A stretch of DNA of 64,000 nucleotides from the NCBI RefSeq assembly GCF_001704155.1, contig NZ_CP016294.1:3283501-3347500 (forward strand), in the 5' to 3' direction. Position numbers and translations under genes: made by a program. Of this stretch, positions 9,834 through 17,846 are shown piece by piece. The DNA is from Stenotrophomonas rhizophila. Lineage in GTDB: Bacteria > Pseudomonadota > Gammaproteobacteria > Xanthomonadales > Xanthomonadaceae. The notes beneath the pieces were generated by a model. The model did not search any database and was not told where the DNA came from. It saw only the letters and a list, made by a program, of their open reading frames with translations. The stretch's first letter is position 1. Each line of letters begins with the position of its first letter.

Positions 9834-10355
9834 TCATTTCCGTCCCCAGGCCTGGCGGGTGTTGACGCCCAGGCGCTGCGCGGTTGCCCTTACGTGGGCG
9901 TGGGTGATGGCCACGGCCAACGCATCGGCGGCGTCGGCCTGCAGCCTGGTTTTCAGGTTGAGCATAAGCCCGACCATGTGTTGGACCTGTTGCTTCTCCG
10001 CCCCGCCCCGGCCCACCACCGCCAGCTTGATCTCGCTGGCCGCGTATTCGTGCACCGGCAGGTCGCGCATGACCACCGCCGAGATCGCCGCGCCGCGCGC
10101 CTGGCCCAGCTTCAGGGCCGAATCCGGGTTGCGCGCCATGAACACCTTCTCGATGGCCACTTCGTGCGGGCGGTATTCCTCCACCAGCGCGTTGAGCCCC
10201 AGCACCAGCAGCTTCATGCGGTTGGGGAAGTCGTCGGCGCCCAGCAGCACCAGCGGCAGGTGGTGCACGTGCAGCACCTTGCCGGTGGGGTCCACATCAA
10301 TGATGCCCACCCCGGTGCGTTGCGAACCGGGGTCGATGCCGAGGATGCGGATCAT
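9834..10355 (-). CDS. ruvC: Crossover junction endodeoxyribonuclease RuvC
   Basis: Holliday-junction resolvase. The start chosen at 10355 gives [20 protein letters not shown], 173 residues, the usual family length. In-frame ATGs at 10376 and further upstream would add up to 24 residues. No strong ribosome site separates these choices. Acidic catalytic residues are in GIDPGS, VAIEKVF and [14 protein letters not shown]. Between yebC and ruvA in one minus-strand cluster. Confidence 0.94.
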   Translation of the reverse strand: MIRILGIDPGSQRTGVGIIDVDPTGKVLHVHHLPLVLLGADDFPNRMKLLVLGLNALVEEYRPHEVAIEKVFMARNPDSALKLGQARGAAISAVVMRDLPVHEYAASEIKLAVVGRGGAEKQQVQHMVGLMLNLKTRLQADAADALAVAITHAHVRATAQRLGVNTRQAWGRK

Positions 10356-10432
10356 GCGTGGAACGTCGGGAGTCATCATGGTCCGCATTGTCCGCCCCCG
10401 ACGTCGCACTTGGCGAGACGGGGGCATGGACG

Positions 10433-11164
10433 TCAGGCGTAGGCGTCCGCGCCGAGGTCGGCGTTGGAGAAAACGTCCTGCACATCGTCCAGGTCTTCCA
10501 GCATGTCCAGCAGCTTCTTGACCTGCAGGGCGGTGTCGCCCTCGACCTTGATGTCGTTGTCGGCGCGGAAGGTCAGCTCGGCGTGGTCCGGCTTCAGCCC
10601 ACCGGCCTCCAGCGCATCCTTGACCGCGTGGTACATGTCTGCCGCGGTCAGCACGTCGATGGCGCCGTCTTCCGGGTACACCACGATGTCATCGGCGCCG
10701 GCCTCGATGGCCGCCTCGGTCACCGCGTCCTCGTTGGCGCCGCCGGCGAAGTGCAGCACGCCCATGCGCTTGAACATGAAGGACACCGAGCCTTCGGTGC
10801 CCATGTTGCCGCCGCACTTGCTGAACGCGTGGCGGACATCGGCCACGGTGCGCACGCGGTTATCGGTCAGGCAGTCCACGATCACGGCGACGCCACCGGG
10901 GGCATAGCCCTCGTAGCGGATCTCTTCGTATTCAACGCCTTCCAGCTCGCCGGTGGCCTTCTTGATGGCCCGTTCGATCACGTCCTTGGACATGTTCGAG
11001 GCCAGGCCCTTGTCCATGGCCACCCGCAGGCGCGGGTTGTTGTTGGGGTCGCCTCCACCGCCGCGCGCGGCTACGCCGATCTCACGGATGATCTTGGTGA
11101 AAATCTTGCCGCGCTTCGCGTCAGACGCGTTTTTGCGGTTTTCGATGGAAGGGCCTCTACCCAT
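10433..11164 (-). CDS. yebC: YebC/PmpR family transcriptional regulator or translation factor
   Basis: Conserved cytoplasmic protein of 243 residues. The signature N-terminus [18 protein letters not shown] and the [20 protein letters not shown] segment are intact, as is [17 protein letters not shown]. The family was named as DNA-binding regulators, and recent work links some members to ribosome stalling relief. Which applies here cannot be read from sequence. First gene of the ruvC-ruvA-kup-ruvB cluster. Confidence 0.94.
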   Translation of the reverse strand: MGRGPSIENRKNASDAKRGKIFTKIIREIGVAARGGGGDPNNNPRLRVAMDKGLASNMSKDVIERAIKKATGELEGVEYEEIRYEGYAPGGVAVIVDCLTDNRVRTVADVRHAFSKCGGNMGTEGSVSFMFKRMGVLHFAGGANEDAVTEAAIEAGADDIVVYPEDGAIDVLTAADMYHAVKDALEAGGLKPDHAELTFRADNDIKVEGDTALQVKKLLDMLEDLDDVQDVFSNADLGADAYA

Positions 11165-11240
11165 GGGTGTTTCCGTGCTTGCGTCAGGAACAGGGCGCGG
11201 ATTCTACCTGATCGGCCGCCCTCACCGTGTTAGCCGGGGC

Positions 11241-11873
11241 TCAGGCGGCGTGCGCGGCCCGGTCCGGGCGGAAGCAGCCATCGCGCAGGAACGCGGCGGT
11301 CTGGCGGGCGGCGTCCGGGGAAAACACCAGCCCGCTGTGGCTGGCGGCCACCACGCAGTGGTCGGCCAGGCCCGGCAGGCGGGTCTCGTCCAGCGCCACA
11401 GTGCCGTCGGAGGCGTCACCACAGGCACCCAGCAGGCTGCCCAGCCCATGCGGCACGGAACCGGCGATCAGCCCGACCTGCGCCCTGCCCTCCCACGCCG
11501 GCAGGCCATCGAGCAGCAGTTCGCTGCTGCGGCCCAGTGCCAGCGACCAGCCATGTTCGGCCAGCGAACGGGCGGTGCCGCTGCCGCGCAGCGGCGAGCC
11601 CAGGCAGACCACCCGCGACACTGGCAGGTCCGGCTGGCGGCGCAGGGCCTCCAGCGCCACCAGTCCCCCCAGGCTGTGCCCGACCAGCGCTACCGGGCCG
11701 CTGTCCTGCAGCCGCTTCAACAGCTGCGGCACGGCCACGTCGGGGCCGCCGAACACGCTGGCGTAGCCGAAGGTATCCACGCTGAAGCCGCGCGCGCGCA
11801 GGCGCCAGGCCAACGGGCCAACCCAGGCGCGGGCATTCCAGATGCCGTGCAGCAGTAAAACGGGGGGAGTCAT
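11241..11873 (-). CDS. Alpha/beta-fold hydrolase (lipase/esterase-like)
   Basis: Protein of 210 residues. The start at 11873 (MTPPVLLLHGIW) is preferred over an in-frame ATG 14 codons upstream because it begins directly at the first beta strand. The oxyanion motif is LLLHGIW, the nucleophile elbow is VGHSLGGL (Ser), and a candidate catalytic His lies in AASHSGLVF near the C-terminus. No signal peptide is seen. Substrate unknown; PGAP1-like lipases of this size are the closest pattern. Confidence 0.8.
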   Translation of the reverse strand: MTPPVLLLHGIWNARAWVGPLAWRLRARGFSVDTFGYASVFGGPDVAVPQLLKRLQDSGPVALVGHSLGGLVALEALRRQPDLPVSRVVCLGSPLRGSGTARSLAEHGWSLALGRSSELLLDGLPAWEGRAQVGLIAGSVPHGLGSLLGACGDASDGTVALDETRLPGLADHCVVAASHSGLVFSPDAARQTAAFLRDGCFRPDRAAHAA

Positions 11874-11942
11874 GTGCTCAGCGTAGCCGGTGCGAAACCG
11901 TTCCAGAGGTAGCAAACGGTGCCATTAGACAAATGGACGAAG

Positions 11943-11967
11943 GAACGGCGGGTGAAACCCGCCGTTC
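11943..11967 (-). terminator. Hairpin at the end of the GNAT gene
   Basis: Perfect 11-bp arms GAACGGCGGGT and ACCCGCCGTTC around loop GAA. It overlaps the TGA stop of the acetyltransferase gene on the minus strand. No U-run follows on that strand, so termination strength is uncertain. Confidence 0.6.
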
Positions 11968-12487
11968 AGGCCGCCTGAGGCGGGCGGCGCAGGATGAATT
12001 CAAGGTCGCGCACCTGGCCGACCGGGAATTCGTAGGTACCCACCTTGCTGAACCCATAGCGGGCGTAGAAACGCTGGGCGCCGAAGTTTTCCGACCAGAC
12101 CCCCAGCCACAGGGTGCGCGGGCCATTGCGCTCCAGCCAGGTCAGCGCGGTTTCCAGCAGGCGGCTGCCCCAACCGCAGCTCTGCTGTTCCTTGATCAGG
12201 TACAGCCGCTTGAGCTCGCCGTCGCCCGGTTGCACGTCCGGATGCGGCAGGCCACAGGGGCCGGCGGCGGCATGGCCGACCGCCACGCCATCCAGCTCGA
12301 GCAGCCACACCGCGTAATCGGGGTGGGACAGGATCACGCGCTGGCGGTCTTCGGCGTAGGCCTCGTCCAGGAAGTCCTGCAGGTCCTGGGCCGGGTACAG
12401 GTGGCCGAAGGTTTCCACGAAGGTACGGGTGGCCAGCACCGACAGGATCGGTGCGTCATCGGGGCCGGCGCGGCGGATGGTGTACAT
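11966..12487 (-). CDS. GNAT family N-acetyltransferase
   Basis: Protein of 173 residues. GNAT fold landmarks: N-terminal beta strand YTIRRAGPDDAPIL, acetyl-CoA binding region LKRLYLIKEQQSCGWGSRLL (a degenerate Q/RxxGxG/A loop), and C-terminal ENFGAQRFYARYGFSKVGTY. The ETFGHLYPAQDLQDFL segment is common in small-molecule GNATs of the PaiA type. It starts 20 bp after the acidic protein's stop, so the two probably share a transcript. Acceptor substrate unknown. Confidence 0.85.
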   Translation of the reverse strand: MYTIRRAGPDDAPILSVLATRTFVETFGHLYPAQDLQDFLDEAYAEDRQRVILSHPDYAVWLLELDGVAVGHAAAGPCGLPHPDVQPGDGELKRLYLIKEQQSCGWGSRLLETALTWLERNGPRTLWLGVWSENFGAQRFYARYGFSKVGTYEFPVGQVRDLEFILRRPPQAA

Positions 12488-12507
12488 GGACGGGTACGGG
12501 GCAGGCC

Positions 12508-12840
12508 TCAGGCCTGCGTCCCCTTGGCGGCGTCTTCCTCTTCGCCGTCTTCTTCGTCCTCTTCCTCGTACTCCTCCTCGTCTTCCTCGTCCTCTTCGTA
12601 CTCTTCGTCTTCGTCCTCGCCTTCTTCCTCTTCGTCGTCCTCGTAATCCTCGACGCCGAAGTCCTCACCGTCCCAGCGGCCTTCGCCATCGGCGACGAAG
12701 GTCAGCGCCATCGCGGCCGGGTTGGTCCCCACGCGCACCAGCCAGCCGCCGAACACGCGGGCGCGTTCGGTCACCAAGTTGGCATCGGTGCCTTCATTGC
12801 CCAGCTTTTCCCATTCCAATACGAACGCGAACTCGGTCAT
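12508..12840 (-). CDS. Small protein with an extremely acidic C-terminal tail
   Basis: Protein of 110 residues, not assigned to a family. The N-terminal ~55 residues look folded (MTEFAFVLEWEKLGNEGTDA and RVFGGWLVRVG). Residues ~56-103 are nearly all Glu and Asp with scattered Tyr and Gly, giving a very low predicted pI. AGGAG lies about 10 bp before the ATG at 12840. The tail is coded by an imperfect trinucleotide repeat (TCC/TTC/TCG on the plus strand), a possible substrate for replication slippage. Next to aspS and a GNAT gene. Confidence 0.75.
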   Translation of the reverse strand: MTEFAFVLEWEKLGNEGTDANLVTERARVFGGWLVRVGTNPAAMALTFVADGEGRWDGEDFGVEDYEDDEEEEGEDEDEEYEEDEEDEEEYEEEDEEDGEEEDAAKGTQA

Positions 12841-12876
12841 TACCTGGATCTCCTGAGCGATGTGACGGTGAGGGGG

Positions 12877-12898
12877 GCCGGCCAACGGCCGGCGCTAC
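12877..12898 (-). repeat. GTAG palindromic repeat (GTT-loop subfamily)
   Basis: Arms GCCGGCC and GGCCGGC around AAC followed by GCTAC, identical to the unit at 7113-7134. It fills most of the 87-bp gap between aspS and the acidic-protein gene. Confidence 0.85.
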
Positions 12899-12927
12899 CG
12901 GGAGGGTGCGATCGGTCGATCGCGGAA

Positions 12928-14679
12928 TCAGTTTTTCCGCGGGCGGACCTGGATGTGCACTTCGGCCAGCTGCTCGTCCGGGATCGGCGACGGGGCGCCG
13001 GTCATCAGGCACTGCGCGCCGGTGGTCTTCGGGAACGGGATCACGTCGCGGATCGATTCGGTGCCGGCCATCAGCGCGGCGATGCGGTCGATGCCGAAGG
13101 CGATGCCGCCGTGCGGCGGCGCGCCGAAACGCAGCGCGTCAAGCAGGAAGCCGAACTTGGCCTCAGCCTCTTCCGCACCGATGCCCAGCAGCTCGAACAC
13201 CGTGCTCTGCATGTCCGAGCGGTGGATACGGATCGAACCGCCGCCGATCTCGTTGCCGTTGAGCACCATGTCGTAGCCGCGCGACACGGCCGTTTTCGCA
13301 TTGGCGCGCAGGTCGGCGATGTCATCCACCGCCGGGGCGGTGAAGGGGTGATGCAGGGCGACGTAGCGCTGGGCTTCGTCGTCGTACTCGAACATCGGGA
13401 AGTCGGTGACCCACAGCGGCGCCCAGCCGTCGGCGACCAGGTTGAAGTCCTTGCCGGCCTTCAGGCGCAGCGCGCCCATGAAGTCGGACACCTTGTTGTA
13501 GCCGCCGGCACCGAAGAAGACGATGTCGCCGTTACCGGCGCCGACGTGGGCGACCAGCGCGGCGAAGGCCTCTTCGCTGAAGAACTTGGCGATGGGCGAG
13601 CTGACTTCGCCGTTCTCGGCGATCTTGATGTAGGCCAGGCCCTTGGCGCCGTACTTGGCGGCGTGCGCGGCGTACTCATCGATCTGCTTGCGCGACAGGC
13701 TGGCACCGCCCGAGATGCGCAGCGCGGCGACGCGGCCGTCGGCATCATTGGCGGCGGCGGTGAACACCGGGAATTCGCTGGCCTTGACCAGCTCGGCCAC
13801 GTCCACCAGCTCCAGCGCGATGCGCAGGTCCGGCTTGTCCGAGCCATAGCGACGCATCGCCTCGGCCCAGGTCATGCGCGGGAAGCTGGCAGCCAGCTCC
13901 ACGTCGACCACTTCCTTGAAGATCGCGCGGATCATGCCTTCCACGTAGTCCTGCACGTCGCGCTCGCGCACGAAGGCGAATTCCATGTCCAGCTGGGTGA
14001 ATTCCAGCTGGCGGTCGGCGCGCAGCGCTTCGTCGCGGAAGCAGCGCGCGATCTGGTAGTAGCGGTCGAAGCCGGCCACCATCAGGATCTGCTTGAACAG
14101 CTGCGGGGACTGCGGCAGGGCGTAGAACTCGCCCGGGTGCATGCGCGCCGGCACCAGGAAGTCGCGTGCGCCTTCCGGGGTGGCCTTGGTCAGGATCGGG
14201 GTTTCGATGTCCTGGAAGCCGTCGCCATCGAGGTGGCGGCGCAGCGCCTGTACCAGCTTGATGCGGGTGCGCTGCATGCGCTGCATTTCCGGGCGGCGCA
14301 GGTCCAGGTAACGGTACTTCAGGCGGGTTTCTTCGCCCGGGTTCTCGTGGGCGTGGAACGGCAGCGGTTCGGCCTTGTTGAGCACGGTGATGCGGGTGGC
14401 GACGATCTCGACCTGGCCGGTACGGATCTTGTCGTTCACCGCATGGCGCCTGCGCACCACGCCTTCCACCTGCAGCACGTCCTCGTAGCCGAGGCTGGCG
14501 GCGACCTTGAACACTTCCGCGTTCTCAGGCTCCACCGTCACCTGCACGATGCCCTCATGATCGCGAAGATCGATGAAGCACACGCCGCCCAGGTTGCGGG
14601 CAACGTCGGTCCAGCCGGCGAGGGTGACAGTCTGGCCAATCAGGGTCTCGTCGACCAGGCCACAGAAGTGGGTACGCAT
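12928..14679 (-). CDS. aspS: Aspartate--tRNA ligase
   Basis: Class II aminoacyl-tRNA synthetase of 583 residues, charging tRNA-Asp in the cytoplasm. The start at 14679 gives [20 protein letters not shown], the usual bacterial N-terminus. Domains: OB-fold anticodon-binding (about 1-110), catalytic core with motif 2 [20 protein letters not shown], a bacterial GAD insertion (about 280-410), and motif 3 GIAFGIDR. Complete and typical in length. Confidence 0.97.
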   Translation of the reverse strand: MRTHFCGLVDETLIGQTVTLAGWTDVARNLGGVCFIDLRDHEGIVQVTVEPENAEVFKVAASLGYEDVLQVEGVVRRRHAVNDKIRTGQVEIVATRITVLNKAEPLPFHAHENPGEETRLKYRYLDLRRPEMQRMQRTRIKLVQALRRHLDGDGFQDIETPILTKATPEGARDFLVPARMHPGEFYALPQSPQLFKQILMVAGFDRYYQIARCFRDEALRADRQLEFTQLDMEFAFVRERDVQDYVEGMIRAIFKEVVDVELAASFPRMTWAEAMRRYGSDKPDLRIALELVDVAELVKASEFPVFTAAANDADGRVAALRISGGASLSRKQIDEYAAHAAKYGAKGLAYIKIAENGEVSSPIAKFFSEEAFAALVAHVGAGNGDIVFFGAGGYNKVSDFMGALRLKAGKDFNLVADGWAPLWVTDFPMFEYDDEAQRYVALHHPFTAPAVDDIADLRANAKTAVSRGYDMVLNGNEIGGGSIRIHRSDMQSTVFELLGIGAEEAEAKFGFLLDALRFGAPPHGGIAFGIDRIAALMAGTESIRDVIPFPKTTGAQCLMTGAPSPIPDEQLAEVHIQVRPRKN

Positions 14680-14837
14680 GGGGGTAAAGCTCCGCAGGAG
14701 ATTGCCGGCGCCAGGCGGCACCGGTCAGCCCGTTATTCTGCGGCCGGCGACCCGATCGGGCAAATCCGGACGGTCACACGGGCTTAATACGACCCGTACC
14801 TATAGTCCGCGCACCACCATGCGCAAGGGGATTTGCC

Positions 14838-15767
14838 ATGAACCGCCTCGCTGTCGCTTGTTTCACCGCCCTGCTGGCCTGCGGCGCCCCGTCGCTGCCG
14901 GCCCAGGCCCAGGTCAATGCCCGGGCCTACGCCCCGGAGAACCTCCGCACCCTGTCGGTCCAGGACCAGCAGCGGGTCATTGCCCAGGAATACGCCGAAC
15001 AGTCCGGGGGGCGGCGCATCCCCGACGACCAGATGCGCTTCTACCTGGACCAGGTGAACCGCTCGTCCTGGGGCTTTTCCCGGATCAAGCAGGACATCGC
15101 CACCTCGCTGGGCGGCTCCGGCGGCGGCTGGAACCCCGGCGGCGGCAACAATGGGGTGATCCGCTGCGAAAGCAACGACAACCGCCAGCGGGTCTGCACC
15201 ACCGGCTGGCGCAGCGCGCGCCTGTCCCGGCAGATCTCCGGCACCCGCTGCGTGGAAGGCAACAACTGGGGCTCGCGCAATGGCCAGGTCTGGGTCAGCG
15301 GCGGCTGCCGGGCCGAATTCGTCGAGGGCCGTGGGGGCGGCTGGGGGCCGGGTACCGGCGGCCCCGGCACCACCATCCGCTGCGAAAGCAACGACAACCG
15401 CGAGCGCAGCTGCCCTACCCCGTGGCGCAATGCCGCACTGGTGCGGCAGATCTCCGGCTCGGCCTGCGTGCAGAACCAGACCTGGGGCATGCGCGGCAAC
15501 GCCATCTGGGTCACCCGCGGCTGCCGCGGCGAATTCGCCGAATCGCGCGGCAACTGGGGCGGCGGCGGAGGCGGCAGCAACTACAGCGTGACCTGCAGCA
15601 GCAACGGCAACCGCCAGCAGACCTGCGCGTGGGATTCACGCCAGGGCCGGCCGGTGCTGCTGGAGCAGCTGTCGGGCAGCAGCTGTGTCGAGAACCGCAG
15701 CTGGGGCTATCGGCCGAGCATGGTGTGGGTCAGCAACGGGTGCCGGGCGAGGTTCGGCGCGCGTTGA
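14838..15767 (+). CDS. Secreted DUF3011 triple-repeat protein
   Basis: Exported protein of 309 residues with a Sec signal peptide cleaved near LPAQAQ (residue ~25). Three repeats of about 60 residues follow (roughly 105-165, 180-240, 250-308). Each has the pattern RCESNDNRxRxC ... QISGxxC ... WG ... WVxxGCRxEF, which matches DUF3011. Cys positions are regular, suggesting disulfides. Gly-rich linkers join repeats. AAGGGGA precedes the ATG. Function of DUF3011 is unknown. Confidence 0.85.
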   Translation: MNRLAVACFTALLACGAPSLPAQAQVNARAYAPENLRTLSVQDQQRVIAQEYAEQSGGRRIPDDQMRFYLDQVNRSSWGFSRIKQDIATSLGGSGGGWNPGGGNNGVIRCESNDNRQRVCTTGWRSARLSRQISGTRCVEGNNWGSRNGQVWVSGGCRAEFVEGRGGGWGPGTGGPGTTIRCESNDNRERSCPTPWRNAALVRQISGSACVQNQTWGMRGNAIWVTRGCRGEFAESRGNWGGGGGGSNYSVTCSSNGNRQQTCAWDSRQGRPVLLEQLSGSSCVENRSWGYRPSMVWVSNGCRARFGAR

Positions 15768-15776
15768 CGGGAACGC

Positions 15777-15801
15777 GGCCCGACCAACGGTCGGGCCCTA
15801 C
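15777..15801 (-). repeat. GTAG palindromic repeat between convergent genes
   Basis: Perfect 9-bp arms GGCCCGACC and GGTCGGGCC around AAC, then CTAC. It sits between the convergent DUF3011 and lipoprotein genes and could act as a bidirectional stop for transcription. Confidence 0.85.
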
Positions 15802-15809
15802 CGGCGCGG

Positions 15810-16451
15810 CTATTTGTTGGTCGGTTCGGTGTCCGCGCCCCAGGGCGCGGGCGGCAACGCCACCGGGTGCGAGAGGTCGAACACCACCTGGAACCGGCGT
15901 CCACCCGGGCGGGTGAGCTCGTACACGAACGTCTTGTCCGGCTCGATTTCCATCGCCCACGTATTGGTCACCGACGCCTCCATGCCGGCCTTGCGGAACA
16001 TCGCCACCGAATCGGCATCCACTGGGAACGACTGGCGCTGCGCGGTGCCGGGCGGTGCACTGTCGCCACCGTACATCGTGACCGCGTCCGGACTGCCATC
16101 TGCATGGCGGTGATCGTGCTTGAGGCGCAGGCCGGTATCGGTACGGCTCAGCACCCAGGTGCGCGAATGATCGTCACCCACATGGAAGGGAATGCGCAGC
16201 GTATGCGAGGCGTCATCGCAGCCGCGCACATGCATCACCAGGCGCTTGCCGTCGAACGGGTCAGGCCCGGTGCCCTTCGGCTCGTTGACGGCGATTTGGC
16301 CTTCAAACGCCTTGCCGCAATGCGCGGCGACAGCAGCGAGAAACGCGTCGGCCGGGGCCATCGCAACATCGTGGGCCACGCTGTCACGCTGGCCACCACA
16401 CGCGGCGAGCAACGACGCAGCCGCGAGCGGCAGGAACTTGTACACAGTCAT
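15810..16451 (-). CDS. Putative lipoprotein of unknown family
   Basis: Protein of 213 residues. The signal peptide MTVYKFLPLAAASLLAACGG contains lipobox LAAC, so a lipid anchor at Cys18 is likely. The body is soluble, with recognisable but unassigned blocks (DPFDGKRLVMHVRGCDD, HTLRIPFHVGDDHSRTW, LRLKHDHRHADGSPD). Many Xanthomonadaceae encode similar periplasmic lipoproteins annotated as hypothetical. Divergent from the MFS gene downstream on the plus strand. Confidence 0.75.
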   Translation of the reverse strand: MTVYKFLPLAAASLLAACGGQRDSVAHDVAMAPADAFLAAVAAHCGKAFEGQIAVNEPKGTGPDPFDGKRLVMHVRGCDDASHTLRIPFHVGDDHSRTWVLSRTDTGLRLKHDHRHADGSPDAVTMYGGDSAPPGTAQRQSFPVDADSVAMFRKAGMEASVTNTWAMEIEPDKTFVYELTRPGGRRFQVVFDLSHPVALPPAPWGADTEPTNK

Positions 16452-16574
16452 GCGGACACCGTAGCCCGCATGGGCGTAATGCGCAAATCCGCGCCAACCG
16501 CGACAAAGGATTAATCACGTCTGTGTTAGGGTCGTTGTCGTGACCGGTTCGCCTTCCCCACGAAGGTCGCACGC

Positions 16575-17846
16575 GTGTTGCGGCTGACCGCCCTGCTGAC
16601 GGGAGTAGCGCTGCTGTTGACCGGCAGCGGGCTTCTGGGCACCTTGCTGGCGGTAAGCGGCGGTGAAGCCGGCTTCGGTGCCGGTACGTTGGGCCTGGTG
16701 ATGTCCGGTTATTTCGCCGGCTTCTTCATGGGCACCTTCTTCGCCCCGTCGCTGATCGGCCGTATCGGGCATATCCGTGCGTTCGCCTTCTTTGCCGCCC
16801 TCGCCGCCATCGCGGTGCTGCTGCATCCGCTGTGGCTCAACGCCTGGCTGTGGGGGCTGCTGCGCATCATCACCGGCATCGCGCTGGTGGGCCTGTACAC
16901 GGTGATCGAAAGCTGGCTCAACGCCGAACCCGACCCGCGCCAGCGCAGCCGTGCGTTCTCGCTGTACATGGTGGTCAATCTTTCCGCGCTGGCACTGGGC
17001 CAGATCCTGCTGATGGTCAGCAACGCGCCGGCCATGTCGATGTTCATGCTGATCGCCATGCTGGTCTGCGCCGCGGTGCTGCCGATCACCGCCACCCGGC
17101 TCACCCCACCGGAGGTGCCGTCGGTGCCGCGCCTGACGCTGTCGCGGCTGTACGCGATGGCGCCGGTGGCCACGGTCGCCGCCGGGCTGTCGGGCCTGGC
17201 GATGGGCGCGTTCTGGGGCCTGCTCCCGGTGTATGCCGGCGAGGTGGGCCTCGACAATGACGGCGTGGCCCGCTTCATGCTCACCGCCATTGCCGGCGGC
17301 GCGCTGCTGCAGTGGCCGCTGGGGCACATCAGCGACGGCCATGACCGGCGCGTCGGGCTGGTGGCGCTGTGCCTGGCCGCCGCCGGCATCGCCCTGGTGG
17401 CCGCGATGCCGATGATCCAACAGCAGACCTGGCTGTTGTTCGGGCTGTTCTTCTTCTATGGCGGCCTGGCGTTCGCACTGTATCCCTTCGCGGTGGCGCA
17501 CATGCTCGATTACCTGCCGCGCCAGGACCTGCTGTCGGGCTGCTCCAGCCTGCTGCTGGTGCACGGCGTGGGCGCGGCGCTCGGCCCGGCGCTGGCCGGG
17601 GCGGCCATGCAGCAGTTCGGCCCGGCCGCCCTGCCCCTGTACTTCGCCGTGGTGCTCGGCGTGCTGGCCCTGTTCACCACCGCGCGCCTGCTCAGCTTCG
17701 ACCGGCTGCGCACACACCCGGTGGTGTTCCGGCTGATGCTGCGCACCACGCCGGCGGCATTGGAATTGATGCCGGAAACGGACGTCGCTCCGCCGCCGGA
17801 CACCCCTTCTCCCTCACCCAACGACACCGATAAGGAAGTGCATTGA
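16575..17846 (+). CDS. MFS transporter, YcaD-like, in the glucosylglycerol operon
   Basis: Major facilitator of 423 residues with about 12 membrane helices. YcaD-like blocks include GLVMSGYFAGFFMGTFFAP, LVGLYTVIESWLN and LQWPLGHISDGHDRR. The start is a GTG at 16575 preceded by GAAGG; no ATG suits. Its TGA stop overlaps the TTG start of ggpPS, so the two are translationally coupled. I recall a ycaD-type transporter being noted next to the glucosylglycerol gene in S. rhizophila, and solute or precursor transport is the natural inference. Substrate not shown by sequence. Confidence 0.88.
   Translation: MLRLTALLTGVALLLTGSGLLGTLLAVSGGEAGFGAGTLGLVMSGYFAGFFMGTFFAPSLIGRIGHIRAFAFFAALAAIAVLLHPLWLNAWLWGLLRIITGIALVGLYTVIESWLNAEPDPRQRSRAFSLYMVVNLSALALGQILLMVSNAPAMSMFMLIAMLVCAAVLPITATRLTPPEVPSVPRLTLSRLYAMAPVATVAAGLSGLAMGAFWGLLPVYAGEVGLDNDGVARFMLTAIAGGALLQWPLGHISDGHDRRVGLVALCLAAAGIALVAAMPMIQQQTWLLFGLFFFYGGLAFALYPFAVAHMLDYLPRQDLLSGCSSLLLVHGVGAALGPALAGAAMQQFGPAALPLYFAVVLGVLALFTTARLLSFDRLRTHPVVFRLMLRTTPAALELMPETDVAPPPDTPSPSPNDTDKEVH

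Noticed and set aside
12540-12665. Assembly or low-complexity artefact in the acidic-tail region
   Set aside because: The frame stays open across the repeat, has a good ribosome site and a sensible neighbour spacing, so a real gene is more likely.
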